Part shown: piece after piece, positions 51,210 to 59,972 of the stretch
Layout: each line of letters opens with the position of its first letter
How positions within the stretch are numbered: the stretch's first letter is position 1
Assembly: GCA_963839745.1 (NCBI GenBank)
Contig: CAWIWC010000010.1
Span: 186,001 to 250,000, forward strand
DNA length: 64,000 nucleotides
Direction: 5' to 3'
Source of the DNA: JAIBJN01 sp963839745
GTDB lineage: Bacteria; Actinomycetota; Thermoleophilia; Gaiellales; Gaiellaceae
Notes under the pieces: generated by a model
Database searches by the model: none
Told to the model about the DNA's origin: nothing
The model's input: only the letters and a program-made list of their open reading frames with translations
Position numbers and translations under genes: made by a program

Positions 51210-52421
51210 CTAACCGCCGCGTGCGGCCGCGACATACGGTGGGACGACGACGCGCACTAGCGTCCCGCCTTCCTCGCCGCTGTCGATCTCGAGGCGGCCG
51301 TTGAGGATCCTGACGCGCTCGTCGATCGCCTCGATCGACGCCCGCCGGCGCTCCTCGACGCCGTCGTCGGTGATCTCCGTCTGGAAGCCGCCGTCGTCGC
51401 GCTCACCCACCGCGACCTCGATCTTCAGCGGCCGCCGCCGGACGGCCTGGTTGAGCGACTCGCGGATGATCTGGTAGAGGGCGACCTGGGTCTTCTCGCC
51501 GAGCCGCTCGCCCGCCTCGACATGGGTGATGACCGTGATCCGGTGCGTCCCCTCGATCTGGTCGGCGAGCGCGCGCACGGCGGCGTAGAAGCCCTGGTCG
51601 CGCAGGACGAGCGGCTCGATGGCGAAGGAGAGGTCGCGGAGCACCCGGATGGTGTCGCGCTCCTTCTCGAGCGAGTTCTCGATGATCTTGGCGGCTTCCT
51701 CGTTGCGGCCGTCCTGGAGAGCCGCGAGCGACGCGTCGTGCATGAGGGCGATGCCGGACATGGACTGGAGCGGGCCGTCGTGGAGGAAGAGCGACAGGCG
51801 TCTGCGCTCGTCCTGCTCGGCCGTGATGAGCCGCTCGGTCAGCCGCTCGCGCTCGGCCTCGCGATCGCGTGCCTCCTCGAGCAGGCGCGAGTTCTCCACC
51901 ATGCGGGCTGCGAAGTCGGCGAGCACCGTCGCCCGCATGTGGTCCCAGCGGTGGAAGGGCTCGGGCCGGGCGAGCTCGAGGTCGCCCAGGAGCTCGCCGT
52001 GTACGGCCAGCGGGACGACCATGCGCTCGCCCCCGGGGATGGGCTCGGCACCGGCCACCTCGCCCGGCGGCCGGATGCGCGCGGTGTGGGCGTCGAAGAG
52101 GCGCCGCGCCTCGTCGCAGGTGCGGTCGAGGATCTCGGTCGCGTTCAGGGTCGAGGAGACGGCCGCGATCGAGTCGACGAGCGACTCGAGGAACGTCGTC
52201 TGCGCCTGAAGCTCGTCTTCGGCGAACTCGTGGCGCCGGCGCTCGGTGACGATCAGGTACAGCGCGAAGGCGCCGAAGAACGTGGTCGAGGCAACGAGGC
52301 CGCCGGCTGCGACGACCGGCTGACCGAAGGCGAGCCCGAGCGCGCCGACGAGCGCTGCCCCGACGGTGCAGCCGACGAGGATGCCGCGAGCGTTACGGGA
52401 GAAGCGACCGTCCACCGTCAA
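51210..52421 (-). CDS. NarL-type sensor histidine kinase with degenerate ATP site
   Basis: 403 aa. Two N-terminal TM helices (about 13-33, 37-58), a GAF-like domain (about 78-195), and a HisKA_3 helix with the phospho-acceptor His in DERRRLSLFLHDGPLQSM. The HATPase part has IIRESLNQAVRRR, where the usual N-box His/Ala is lost, DDGVEERR in place of DDGxGF, and no G2 box; the end RVRILNGRLEIDSGEEGGTLVRVVVP is normal. ATP binding is therefore doubtful. It is 15 nt downstream of the LuxR-type regulator gene. Confidence 0.87.
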   Translation of the reverse strand: MTVDGRFSRNARGILVGCTVGAALVGALGLAFGQPVVAAGGLVASTTFFGAFALYLIVTERRRHEFAEDELQAQTTFLESLVDSIAAVSSTLNATEILDRTCDEARRLFDAHTARIRPPGEVAGAEPIPGGERMVVPLAVHGELLGDLELARPEPFHRWDHMRATVLADFAARMVENSRLLEEARDREAERERLTERLITAEQDERRRLSLFLHDGPLQSMSGIALMHDASLAALQDGRNEEAAKIIENSLEKERDTIRVLRDLSFAIEPLVLRDQGFYAAVRALADQIEGTHRITVITHVEAGERLGEKTQVALYQIIRESLNQAVRRRPLKIEVAVGERDDGGFQTEITDDGVEERRRASIEAIDERVRILNGRLEIDSGEEGGTLVRVVVPPYVAAARGG

Positions 52422-52436
52422 CCGCCGGTGGTGAGA

Positions 52437-53057
52437 TCAGTCGATGATCGATTCCCGCAGCGCGATGGCGACGGCATGGGTGCGCGTGTCCGCCTCAAGC
52501 TTGGCGAGAATATGCCGCACGTGGCTCTTCACCGTCTCCTGGCTGATGAAGAGGCGCGCCGCGACGTCCGCGTTGGACATGCCGTCTGCGAGGAGCTGGA
52601 GGATCTCGCGCTCACGCTGGGTGAGCATCTCCTCGCGCTCGCGGGTGAGCAGGGCCGGCATGAGGGCGGGATCGACGTAGCCCTCGCCGCTCGCGACCTT
52701 CTCGATGGCCCTGAGCAGAGTCTGGTGGGGTGCTTCCTTGAGGATGTAGCCCTTGGCGCCCGCCTCGAGGCCCCGTCCGAGCAGGCTGCGCTCGCCGTAG
52801 GCCGTGAAGATGAGAACGGCGGTGGTGGGCAGGCGATCGGCGAGGATCTTCGTCGCCTCGAGCCCGTCCATCCCGGGCATCCGCACGTCCATGATCACGA
52901 CGTTCGGGCGTCGCCGCTCGGCGACCGCGACGGCGCTGGCGCCGTCCGAGGCCTCACCCACGACGCGGATTTGCGGCGCGCGTGAGAGGGAGAGGCGGAG
53001 GCCTTCCCTGACGACCTCGTGGTCGTCGGCGATTAGGCAGGTGATCTCGTTGGACAT
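52437..53057 (-). CDS. LuxR/NarL-family response regulator
   Basis: 206 aa from ATG 53057 (the upstream ATG 53078 is less likely). REC domain: CLIADDHEVVREGLRL (acidic pair), phospho-Asp in VIMDVRMPGMDG, FTAYGE (Thr) and GYILKEA (Lys). HTH: LTQREREILQLLADGMSN and FISQETVKSHVRHILAKLE. It is the first gene of an operon with the kinase, divergent from nagA (22 nt between starts), so it may control both directions. Confidence 0.95.
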   Translation of the reverse strand: MSNEITCLIADDHEVVREGLRLSLSRAPQIRVVGEASDGASAVAVAERRRPNVVIMDVRMPGMDGLEATKILADRLPTTAVLIFTAYGERSLLGRGLEAGAKGYILKEAPHQTLLRAIEKVASGEGYVDPALMPALLTREREEMLTQREREILQLLADGMSNADVAARLFISQETVKSHVRHILAKLEADTRTHAVAIALRESIID

Positions 53058-53079
53058 TGCGGCTCGCTCCCCAGGCACG

Positions 53080-54039
53080 ATGATAGATCGGGTGAGAAGC
53101 CGTCACACTTTAGAGGGAGTTGTCATTGACCCTGTTGAGGGGGTCTACGCGGGCACGCTCGCGATCGAGGGCGATCGCATCGCCTCGGTCGAGCGGCGAG
53201 AGCTCGAAGCGCGCGAACCGCTGATCTTTCCTGGCTTCGTCGACCTGCACGTCTACGACCCGAGCGGGCTCACCGCGAGCGGCGTCACCGGGTATTTGCT
53301 CGCCACGCGCGAGCTGCGGGCGGTCGACGATCCGCTCTGCCTGGGCCTTCACCTCGAGGGGCCGTTCCTCAACATGGAGGCGGCCGGGGCGATCCCGGTC
53401 GACGAGCTGCTTCCGGTCGACGCGGGCCTGGCCGAGGAGTGGATCGCCGCGGACGGCGCCGTCCGGCTCGTCACGCTCGCGCCCGAGCTGCAGGGGGCGC
53501 TCGACGTGACCGAGCGGCTCGCCGCGGCGGGCATCGTGGTCGCCCTCGGCCACACGCGTGCGAACGCCCTCACGACCGACGCCGCGATCGAGGCGGGCGC
53601 CCGCTTCGCCACGCACCTCTGGAACGCGACGCGCCCCGTGAGGGCGCGGGCCACGGGCTCGGTGCCAACGCTCCTCGTCGACGAGCGCGTCACCGTCGGG
53701 CTGATCGCGGACGGGCGGCACCTGCACCCGCTGATCGAGGAGCTAACCGTCCGGGTTGCAGGGCCGGCGCGCATCGCGCTCACGAGCGACATCGTCCCGC
53801 TGCCCGCTCACCGTCCGGACGGCTCCCTCCTCGGCGGCGACCGCTCAGGCGCCGCGCTCGTCGCGCATATGGCGCGCTTCGGTCTCCAGGAGGCCGCCAC
53901 CATGGCGAGCCTCGTTCCCGCGCAGCTCCTGGGCCTGACCGACCGCGGGCGGGTCGCGCCCGGCTACCGCGCAGACCTGGCGATTCTCGACGCGGAGCTG
54001 CGGCCGTTGCAGACGATCGCGGCGGGCGAGACGGTCTGA
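53080..54039 (+). CDS. nagA: N-acetylglucosamine-6-phosphate deacetylase-like protein
   Basis: 319 aa, short for NagA (about 380). ATG 53080. PGFVDLHVYDPSG replaces the usual HxH with HxY. The remaining metal and substrate residues are seen: GLHLEGPFLN (Glu), VALGHTRAN (His), FATHLWNATRPVRA (His-Asn), IALTSDIVPLP (Asp). E. coli NagA also lacks HxH and uses a single metal, so activity is possible. The family supplies GlcN-6-P from GlcNAc-6-P. A lone gene without nagB. Confidence 0.83.
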   Translation: MIDRVRSRHTLEGVVIDPVEGVYAGTLAIEGDRIASVERRELEAREPLIFPGFVDLHVYDPSGLTASGVTGYLLATRELRAVDDPLCLGLHLEGPFLNMEAAGAIPVDELLPVDAGLAEEWIAADGAVRLVTLAPELQGALDVTERLAAAGIVVALGHTRANALTTDAAIEAGARFATHLWNATRPVRARATGSVPTLLVDERVTVGLIADGRHLHPLIEELTVRVAGPARIALTSDIVPLPAHRPDGSLLGGDRSGAALVAHMARFGLQEAATMASLVPAQLLGLTDRGRVAPGYRADLAILDAELRPLQTIAAGETV

Positions 54040-54089
54040 CCGCTCCGCTATTGTCAGTTCGACACTTGGACGAGATACCGCCTAGTACC

Positions 54090-54112
54090 CACGCCTGGGG
54101 CGACCAGGCGTG
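54090..54112 (+). promoter_or_regulatory. Perfect hairpin covering the start codon of the CorC-like gene
   Basis: CACGCCTGG (54090-54098), loop GGCGA, CCAGGCGTG (54104-54112). The 3' arm ends in the GTG start codon (54110-54112), and the G-rich possible ribosome site (54097-54100) lies in the arm and loop. All nine pairs are Watson-Crick. It could restrict translation, for example in response to Mg2+ or temperature; that is inference. Confidence 0.5.
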
Positions 54113-55417
54113 AGCGACGTTCTTCGCATCCTGATCATTCTCCTGCTCGTGCTGGGGAATGCCATCTTCGTCGCGGCCGAGTACGCGCTCGTCACGGCAC
54201 GGCGCCCTCGCCTGGAGGAGATGGCGAAGGGCGGGAACCGTCGAGCCAAGACGGCCCTCGCGATGCTGGACGAGCCGGTCCGCTTCATCTCGACGGTGCA
54301 GGTCGGCATCACCGTCTTCAGCATCCTTCTCGGCGCGATCGGAGCGTCGTTCCTCTCAGGCTTCTTCGACGACTGGATGCCGGAGGAAATCGCGTTCATC
54401 CTTTCGTTCCTCATCCTCACGTACCTGAGCGTCGTCCTGGGCGAGCTCGTGCCGAAGTCGATCGCGCTCCAGCGTGCCGAGAGGCTCGCCGTGTGGCTCG
54501 CGGTCCCGCTCGACTGGCTCGGCAGGGTTGCCAACCCGCTCGTCTGGCTCCTCCAGAAGTCGGCGCACGGCATCGCGCGGCTCTTCGGCGTCCAACCCGC
54601 GCCGGCTGGGATGACCATGCACACGGAGGAGGACATCCGGCTGATCGTGGCGCAGACGGCGGAGATCCCCGCCGCGGAGGAGGAGATGCTCTACAAGGTC
54701 TTCGACTTCGCGGACAAAGAGGCTCACGACGTCATGGTCCCGCGGCCCGAGGTCGTCGCCCTCTCGGTCGAGCTGCCCCCGCAGGAGGCCCTCGCGGCTG
54801 TAATCGACTCGCCCTACACGCGCTACCCCGTCTACCGCGACTCCCTGGACGACGTGCTGGGCGTCCTGCACGTGCGCGACCTCTTCCACGCGCTGTACGA
54901 CCGCGGTATCGAGAACGTCGTCATCGAGCACATCGTCCGCCCGGCGTACGTCGTGCCGGAGACCAAGGACCTTGCCTCGCTGCTCGCGGAGTTTCGGCGC
55001 CGGAACCAGCACCTCGCCCTCGTCGTGGACGAGTACGGCTCGGTGCAGGGAATCGTGACGCTCGAGGACCTGCTGGAGGAGATCGTCGGCGAGATCGAGG
55101 ACGAGTACGACCTGCCGGACGAGTCGATCGAGCAGCTCGCGGACGACCGCATCCGCGTCCACGGCACGTTCACGATCGACGACTTCAACGAACGCTTCGG
55201 CACCGATCTGCCGCAGGAGGACTACCACACGCTCGCCGGGCTCGTCTTCGGGATGCTCGGCCGGGCCGCGGAGCCGGGCGACGAGGTCGAGACCGACGGG
55301 CTCACGTTCAGGGTGGTCGAAGTCGACGGGCCGCGCATCGAACGGCTCGAGGTCGAGTTCCGGGCGCCCCTGTCGGAGGAGGAGGCTTCGCCTGAGGCGG
55401 CGAGCGGCGGGGAGTAA
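54110..55417 (+). CDS. CorC/HlyC-CNNM family membrane protein
   Basis: 435 aa, GTG 54110. Three to four TM helices in a DUF21 (CNNM) domain (about 1-190; NAIFVAAEYALVTARRPRLEE and LSVVLGELVPKSIALQRAER are the family signatures). Then two CBS domains (about 205-335, VMVPRPEVVALS and ALVVDEYGSVQGIVTLEDLLEE) and the C-terminal CorC_HlyC domain (about 350-425). The family exports or controls Mg2+ (CorC/MpfA/CNNM). All domains are complete. A start-codon hairpin precedes it. Confidence 0.95.
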   Translation: MSDVLRILIILLLVLGNAIFVAAEYALVTARRPRLEEMAKGGNRRAKTALAMLDEPVRFISTVQVGITVFSILLGAIGASFLSGFFDDWMPEEIAFILSFLILTYLSVVLGELVPKSIALQRAERLAVWLAVPLDWLGRVANPLVWLLQKSAHGIARLFGVQPAPAGMTMHTEEDIRLIVAQTAEIPAAEEEMLYKVFDFADKEAHDVMVPRPEVVALSVELPPQEALAAVIDSPYTRYPVYRDSLDDVLGVLHVRDLFHALYDRGIENVVIEHIVRPAYVVPETKDLASLLAEFRRRNQHLALVVDEYGSVQGIVTLEDLLEEIVGEIEDEYDLPDESIEQLADDRIRVHGTFTIDDFNERFGTDLPQEDYHTLAGLVFGMLGRAAEPGDEVETDGLTFRVVEVDGPRIERLEVEFRAPLSEEEASPEAASGGE

Positions 55418-55426
55418 GCTCCCCGC

Positions 55427-55738
55427 GTGCAGTTCGACCACATCGGCGTGCCCGCGGCGGCCAAGCGCGAGGGCATGCGCTACCTCGAGTCCAAGCGGCT
55501 CTGGCTCACGAGCCCGGGCGACCACCCGTACCGGGTTGAATGGCTCTGGTACGAGCCTGACAGTCCGGAGGCCGAGCTCGTGCGCACCGTCCCGCACGTG
55601 GCCTACCTCGTCGAGAGCCTCGAGGACGCTATGGCGGGCGAGCGCATGATCGACGAGCCGTTCGACGTCTTCGGCGAGGTGCGGGTCGGCTTCATCGAGG
55701 TCGACGGCGCACCGGTCGAGTTCGTCCAGCCCTACTGA
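55427..55738 (+). CDS. VOC-superfamily protein, methylmalonyl-CoA-epimerase-like
   Basis: 103 aa, GTG 55427. FDHIGVPAAAKREGMRYLE has the first His; PHVAYLVESLEDAMAG has the second; PVEFVQPY has the C-terminal Glu. The length is below a full two-module epimerase (about 135 aa). Co-transcribed with the CorC-like gene (9 nt) and overlapping the M20 gene by 1 nt. Substrate unknown. Confidence 0.8.
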   Translation: MQFDHIGVPAAAKREGMRYLESKRLWLTSPGDHPYRVEWLWYEPDSPEAELVRTVPHVAYLVESLEDAMAGERMIDEPFDVFGEVRVGFIEVDGAPVEFVQPY

Positions 55739-56829
55739 TGCCCGCCGAGCTCCTCGCGGACCTCGTCCGCATCGACTCGATCAACCCCGACATGGTCGAG
55801 GGCGCGGCCGGCGAACGTGAAATCGCCCGCTTCGTCGCGGGGTGGCTGGAGGACGCCGGCCTCGAGGTCGAGGTCGAGGAGGTCGCGCCGGGCCGGTTCA
55901 ACACGGTCGGCATCGCGCGCGGCTCCGGCGGCGGCAAGTCGCTCCTCCTCAACGCGCACATGGACACGGTCGGCGTGGCCGGCATGGAGCGGCCGTTCGA
56001 GCCTGCCGTCGAGAACGGGCGGTTGCACGGGCGCGGCTCGTACGACATGAAGGCCGGCCTGGCCGCGATCATGCTCGCGGGCGCCGAGGCCGCCGGGGCG
56101 GGGCTGCGCGGGGACGTGATCGTCACGGCGGTCGCCGACGAGGAGGTCGCCAGCATCGGCTCCGCGCGGATCGCCGAGCGCTACGGCGCCGACGCGGCCA
56201 TCGTCTCGGAGCCCACCGAGATGCGCCTGGCGCTCGCGCACAAGGGCTTCGTCGGCTTCGAGATCGAGACGAAGGGCCGGGCGGCGCACGGCTCCAGGCC
56301 CGACCTCGGCATCGACGCCATCGCCCACATGGGCCACGTGCTCGTCGGGATCGAGGAGCTCGACCGCCGCCTGCGCGCCGACCCGACGCACCCGCTCCTC
56401 GGCAGCGGCTCGCTGCACGCCTCCGTGATCGAGGGCGGCCAGGAGTTCTCGAGCTATCCCGAGCGCTGCCTGCTCAAGGGCGAGCGGCGCACCATCCCGG
56501 GCGAGTCGACCGAGCACGTCGAGGGCGAGCTGCGGGAGCTCCTCGGCGACATCGACGGCGAGATCCGCGTCGGTGTCGCGCGTCAGCCGTTCGAGACGCC
56601 CGCCGACGAGGCGATCGCCGAGCTCGTCTCCCACCACGCGGGCGGGCCTGAGATCGTCGGCGTCCCGTTCTGGGCCGACTCGGCGCTCCTCTCCTCAGCC
56701 GGCATCCCGACGGTCGTGTTCGGCCCTTCGGGCGAGGGCGCGCACGCAGTCGAGGAATGGGTGGATCTCGCCAGCGTCGAGCGCTGCGTGGAGATCTACT
56801 CGGCCGTCGCGCGCGAGCTCTGCGCCTGA
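55738..56829 (+). CDS. M20 peptidase/deacylase (ArgE/DapE family)
   Basis: 363 aa. ATG 55738 overlaps the preceding stop by one base. Zinc ligands: LLLNAHMDTVG (His, Asp), GSYDMKAGLAA (Asp), ADEEVASIGS (Glu pair), IVSEPTEM (Glu/Asp position), and a late His in GEGAHAVEEWV. The dimerisation domain contains GRAAHGSRPDLGIDAI. Probably acts on N-acyl amino acids (acetylornithine- or succinyl-diaminopimelate-like substrates). Confidence 0.93.
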   Translation: MPAELLADLVRIDSINPDMVEGAAGEREIARFVAGWLEDAGLEVEVEEVAPGRFNTVGIARGSGGGKSLLLNAHMDTVGVAGMERPFEPAVENGRLHGRGSYDMKAGLAAIMLAGAEAAGAGLRGDVIVTAVADEEVASIGSARIAERYGADAAIVSEPTEMRLALAHKGFVGFEIETKGRAAHGSRPDLGIDAIAHMGHVLVGIEELDRRLRADPTHPLLGSGSLHASVIEGGQEFSSYPERCLLKGERRTIPGESTEHVEGELRELLGDIDGEIRVGVARQPFETPADEAIAELVSHHAGGPEIVGVPFWADSALLSSAGIPTVVFGPSGEGAHAVEEWVDLASVERCVEIYSAVARELCA

Positions 56830-56958
56830 CCCGAAGGCCACACCCCGTGCCCGGCACCGGGACACGGCGCGGTCGGACCGTGCCCGTCTCGCACGCACGT
56901 CGCGACGCCCGCTCTCACCGCTTGAAACTCTCGTGCCCCTGTGCTTAGCTCTTGTACG

Positions 56959-56982
56959 TAGACACGCGTATCGCGGTGTCTA
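56959..56982. promoter_or_regulatory. Inverted repeat in the 289-nt leader region of the polysaccharide cluster
   Basis: TAGACAC-GCG, TAT, CGC-G-GTGTCTA: a 10-bp stem with one bulge, 137 nt before the epimerase start. The gap 56830-57118 is the largest gene-free stretch in the window. It also holds TTGAAA (56922-56927) and TTAGCT 17 nt later, a weak promoter candidate. The repeat may be an operator or an mRNA hairpin. Confidence 0.35.
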
Positions 56983-57118
56983 GCATGCGGCGAATCGACT
57001 ACTAGCGAAAGGCGGCCCTTTCGATGACTGCGGATCCGGCGACCGTGCGCACGAGCGTGGCGGTCAGGTGGCGTTGGCAGGGCCGCCCTCGAACACGCGA
57101 CGAAGCGGAGGACCGAGC

Positions 57119-58201
57119 GTGAATTCCACCGAGGGCAAGAACGGGATGGCACCCGACCGCGCGAAGGCCGACCGGAGGCATTCCGGCGAACGAAAAGGGA
57201 AGGCGCTCGTCACTGGAGGTGCCGGGTTCATCGGCTCCCATCTGTGCGAGAGCCTGCTCGACGAAGGCTGGGAGGTCTACGCGCTGGACGACCTTTCGAC
57301 CTCGTCGATGCGGAATGTCGCTCACCTGAAGGAGCGCTGGGACTTCCATCTCGTCGTCGACTCGGTTCTCTCTGCCTCCGTCCTCAACGAGCTCGTGTAC
57401 AAGTGCGACGTCGTCTTCCATCTCGCTGCGGCCGTCGGCGTGAAGCTGATCGTCGAGCGCCCGGTGCACACGCTCGTCACGAACGTCCAGGGCACGGAGA
57501 CGGTTCTCGAATACTGCAACCGCTTCGACAAGCGCGTGCTGATCGCGTCCACCTCGGAGGTGTACGGCGATCACCGAGAGCAGCGACCGCTCGACGAGGA
57601 GGCGCGACGGCTCTACGGCCCCACGACGGCGCGCCGGTGGGCGTACGCCGATTCCAAGGCGATGGACGAGTTCCTGGCGTTGGCCTACCAGCAGGAGCGG
57701 GGCCTCGACTGCGTCATCGCCCGGCTCTTCAACACCGTCGGGCCGAGGCAGAGCGGGCAGTACGGCATGGTGATCCCACGCTTTGTCGAGCGCGCGGTCG
57801 CGGGCGCTCCGCTCGAGATCCACGGCGACGGCACGCAGACGCGGTGTTTCTGCCACGTCGCCGACACCATTCGCGCGCTGACAGGCCTCATGGACGCGCA
57901 GCACACCTCCGGCCAGATCTACAACGTCGGGTCGCCGCAGCCGATCAGCATCCTGGACCTCGCCAAGCGTGTCATGGAGATGACCCGCTCGTCGTCCGAG
58001 CTCACCTTCATCCCCTACGAGCAGGTCTACGGGCAGGGCATTCAGGACATGCTTCACCGAATGCCGGCCGTGGAAAAGATCCGCGAGGCGATCGGCTGGG
58101 AACCGTCGCTCGAGCTCGATCTCATCCTCGCCGATGTCATCAAGCACATCCGGACCGCGCCGGTCCCACTCCCCGAACGAGACCTCGCTTCGGCGCCGTG
58201 A
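57119..58201 (+). CDS. NAD-dependent epimerase/dehydratase (UDP-sugar type)
   Basis: 360 aa. GTG 57119 has GCGGAGGA upstream; ATG 57146 is the alternative. Extended SDR: VTGGAGFIGSHLCE (NAD site, after a 28-residue basic tail), LDDLSTSSMRN, STSEVYGDH (Ser), and the catalytic AYADSKAMDEF (Tyr-x3-Lys). LFNTVGPRQSGQYGMVIPRF and GDGTQTRCFCHVADT resemble UDP-glucuronate decarboxylase/UDP-glucose epimerase groups. First gene of the surface-glycan region. Confidence 0.92.
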   Translation: MNSTEGKNGMAPDRAKADRRHSGERKGKALVTGGAGFIGSHLCESLLDEGWEVYALDDLSTSSMRNVAHLKERWDFHLVVDSVLSASVLNELVYKCDVVFHLAAAVGVKLIVERPVHTLVTNVQGTETVLEYCNRFDKRVLIASTSEVYGDHREQRPLDEEARRLYGPTTARRWAYADSKAMDEFLALAYQQERGLDCVIARLFNTVGPRQSGQYGMVIPRFVERAVAGAPLEIHGDGTQTRCFCHVADTIRALTGLMDAQHTSGQIYNVGSPQPISILDLAKRVMEMTRSSSELTFIPYEQVYGQGIQDMLHRMPAVEKIREAIGWEPSLELDLILADVIKHIRTAPVPLPERDLASAP

Positions 58202-58208
58202 GGCCGCT

Positions 58209-58931
58209 CTAGTCAACCAGGCGGGCGACCGCCCTCGCGTAGGGCAGGAGCCGCGAGGTCTTGATCCGAAAGCGAGTCCGGCCGTCGCCCCGGTAGACGT
58301 CTGCGCGAGGGATCCCGTACGATCCGAGCCGCGTGTCGGCGGCGAGGCCGTAGGCGGCGGCATAGCCCGTGTCCTCGGCGGCCCGGCGGACGCGCTCGTC
58401 CATCTCGCCGTACGGGTACGCGAGGAAGCGGCACGGACGCTGCAGGTTTGCCTCGAGAGCCTCGCGCGAGCCGGTCAGCTCCGCTTGCAGGTCGTCGTCG
58501 GACAAGCGTGTGAGGTGCGGATGGCTGCGCGTGTGGGACCCGATCTCCACGCCAAGCGCCGCCGCTCGGCGCAGCGCCTCCCAGTCCATGGTCAGGATCT
58601 CCTTCTCGTGACCCACCGCGCGCGGGGCAACCTCCGGGACGTCGAGCGGCGCGCCGTCGGAGGCAAGGTCGGAGCAGGCGAACACCGTGACGCCGGCGCC
58701 CAGGCTGCGAAGCTCGGGAAGCACCTGCTCGATATTCCGATAGGCGTCGTCGAAGGTCACGTGGAAGCTTCCGGCGGGCCTGTCGAGGATCTCTGCGGCG
58801 TCTACCGCCCGAAGGCCGCGGCCGAGAAGGCGGCGCACCTGCTCGAGGAGGACGCGCGCGGGCACGGCGAGTGGGTCCGGCCAGCTGTCGGAGACCGCGT
58901 GGTAGCAGAGCACGAGCGGCGCGGACGCCAT
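58209..58931 (-). CDS. Polysaccharide deacetylase (NodB domain)
   Basis: 240 aa. LVLCYHAVSD at the N-terminus; catalytic and metal motifs FHVTFDDAYRNIEQV (Asp-Asp) and SHTRSHPHLTRLS (H-x3-H); CRFLAYPYGEMDERV is motif 3. ATG 58931 overlaps the stop of the GT2 gene (1 nt), so the two are coupled. No signal peptide, so it acts in the cytoplasm or is exported otherwise. Probably removes acetyl groups from a glycan precursor. Confidence 0.92.
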   Translation of the reverse strand: MASAPLVLCYHAVSDSWPDPLAVPARVLLEQVRRLLGRGLRAVDAAEILDRPAGSFHVTFDDAYRNIEQVLPELRSLGAGVTVFACSDLASDGAPLDVPEVAPRAVGHEKEILTMDWEALRRAAALGVEIGSHTRSHPHLTRLSDDDLQAELTGSREALEANLQRPCRFLAYPYGEMDERVRRAAEDTGYAAAYGLAADTRLGSYGIPRADVYRGDGRTRFRIKTSRLLPYARAVARLVD

Positions 58932-59896
58932 CACCGCTCCTGCCGAACCCGGCCGAGGACCTGCCGTCCGAGTCCGCTGAGGAGGCCGGCGCCCCAGCTG
59001 AGGTGGATCGTCGCGAGTACCGGGGCGGTGCGCCAGCCTCCATCCGACCGTCCGGCGATCACCGCGACTAGCGCCGCATACCCTACGAGCAGCGTGCGTG
59101 CCGCCGGGGCCAGGCGCGTCGGCGCGGCCGCGAGCGCCACCAGGCCGAGCAGGCCGACCGGCGCGAGCTGGCGCCACTTGAGCGACTCGGGGGCGATGGC
59201 CAGCGTGACCGCCTTGTATTTTCCGAAGCCCCAGTACTGCCCGGCGAGTGCCGTCACCGACTCCCGTGGGTGGTACACGAACCACACTCCAGGCTCGAAG
59301 ACGATACGGCCGCCCGCCTGTCGCAGCCGGTGGTTGAGCTCGAAGTCCTGGTTGCGGACGAGATCCTCACGCCAGCCTCCTGCCCGCCGGAGAGTGTCCA
59401 CCGGGAAACACCCGAATGGAACGGTTTCGACGTCCCTTCGGCCCGTCCCGGGCTGCGGGCGGCGCCAGAGGCGCGAGTTGCCCACCCCCGCTGGCGAGCG
59501 GAGCGCGGCGGCGATGGCGCGACTCCACGGCCCGGAGCCGCGAACCTCGGCCCAGCCGCCCACGTTGACGGCGCCTACCTCTTCACCGAGGGCGCGCACC
59601 AACCGGTCGACGTATCCCGGCGGCATCTCGGAATGGGCGTCGAAGCGGATGAGGATGTCACCTCGTGCTGCCTCGAGCCCGCGATTGAGAGCTGCGGGGG
59701 TTACCCGGTCGGGATTCGGCACGACGACCGCGCCCGCCGCCTCTGCCAGCTGGGCTGTCCTGTCCGACGACATTCCATCGACGACGAGGACCTCCAGGCC
59801 GCCCTCGACCTCCTGGGCGAGGATCGACGTGACGCACGCGGTGATCGTCGCGGCTTCGTTGCGGGCGGGCACGATGACTGAGACCCTCGGCTCCAC
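58931..59896 (-). CDS. GT2 glycosyltransferase with C-terminal membrane helices
   Basis: 321 aa, ATG 59896. GT-A fold: VSVIVPARNEAATITACV, VLVVDGMSSDRTAQLAE, LIRFDAHSEMPPGYVDRL (DxH in place of DxD), then VRNQDFELNHRLRQAG (the ED-type catalytic region). Two or three TM helices at the C-terminus (about 245-310). Resembles ExoA-type glycosyltransferases (succinoglycan). Coupled to the deacetylase gene. Confidence 0.9.
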   Translation of the reverse strand: MEPRVSVIVPARNEAATITACVTSILAQEVEGGLEVLVVDGMSSDRTAQLAEAAGAVVVPNPDRVTPAALNRGLEAARGDILIRFDAHSEMPPGYVDRLVRALGEEVGAVNVGGWAEVRGSGPWSRAIAAALRSPAGVGNSRLWRRPQPGTGRRDVETVPFGCFPVDTLRRAGGWREDLVRNQDFELNHRLRQAGGRIVFEPGVWFVYHPRESVTALAGQYWGFGKYKAVTLAIAPESLKWRQLAPVGLLGLVALAAAPTRLAPAARTLLVGYAALVAVIAGRSDGGWRTAPVLATIHLSWGAGLLSGLGRQVLGRVRQER

Positions 59897-59972
59897 CGGC
59901 GGAAGGATACGCCGGAGTCTGCTGCCGATAGTGGGATGCCGTCCCGCGGCGCAGAGAGGACACTAGGACTCG

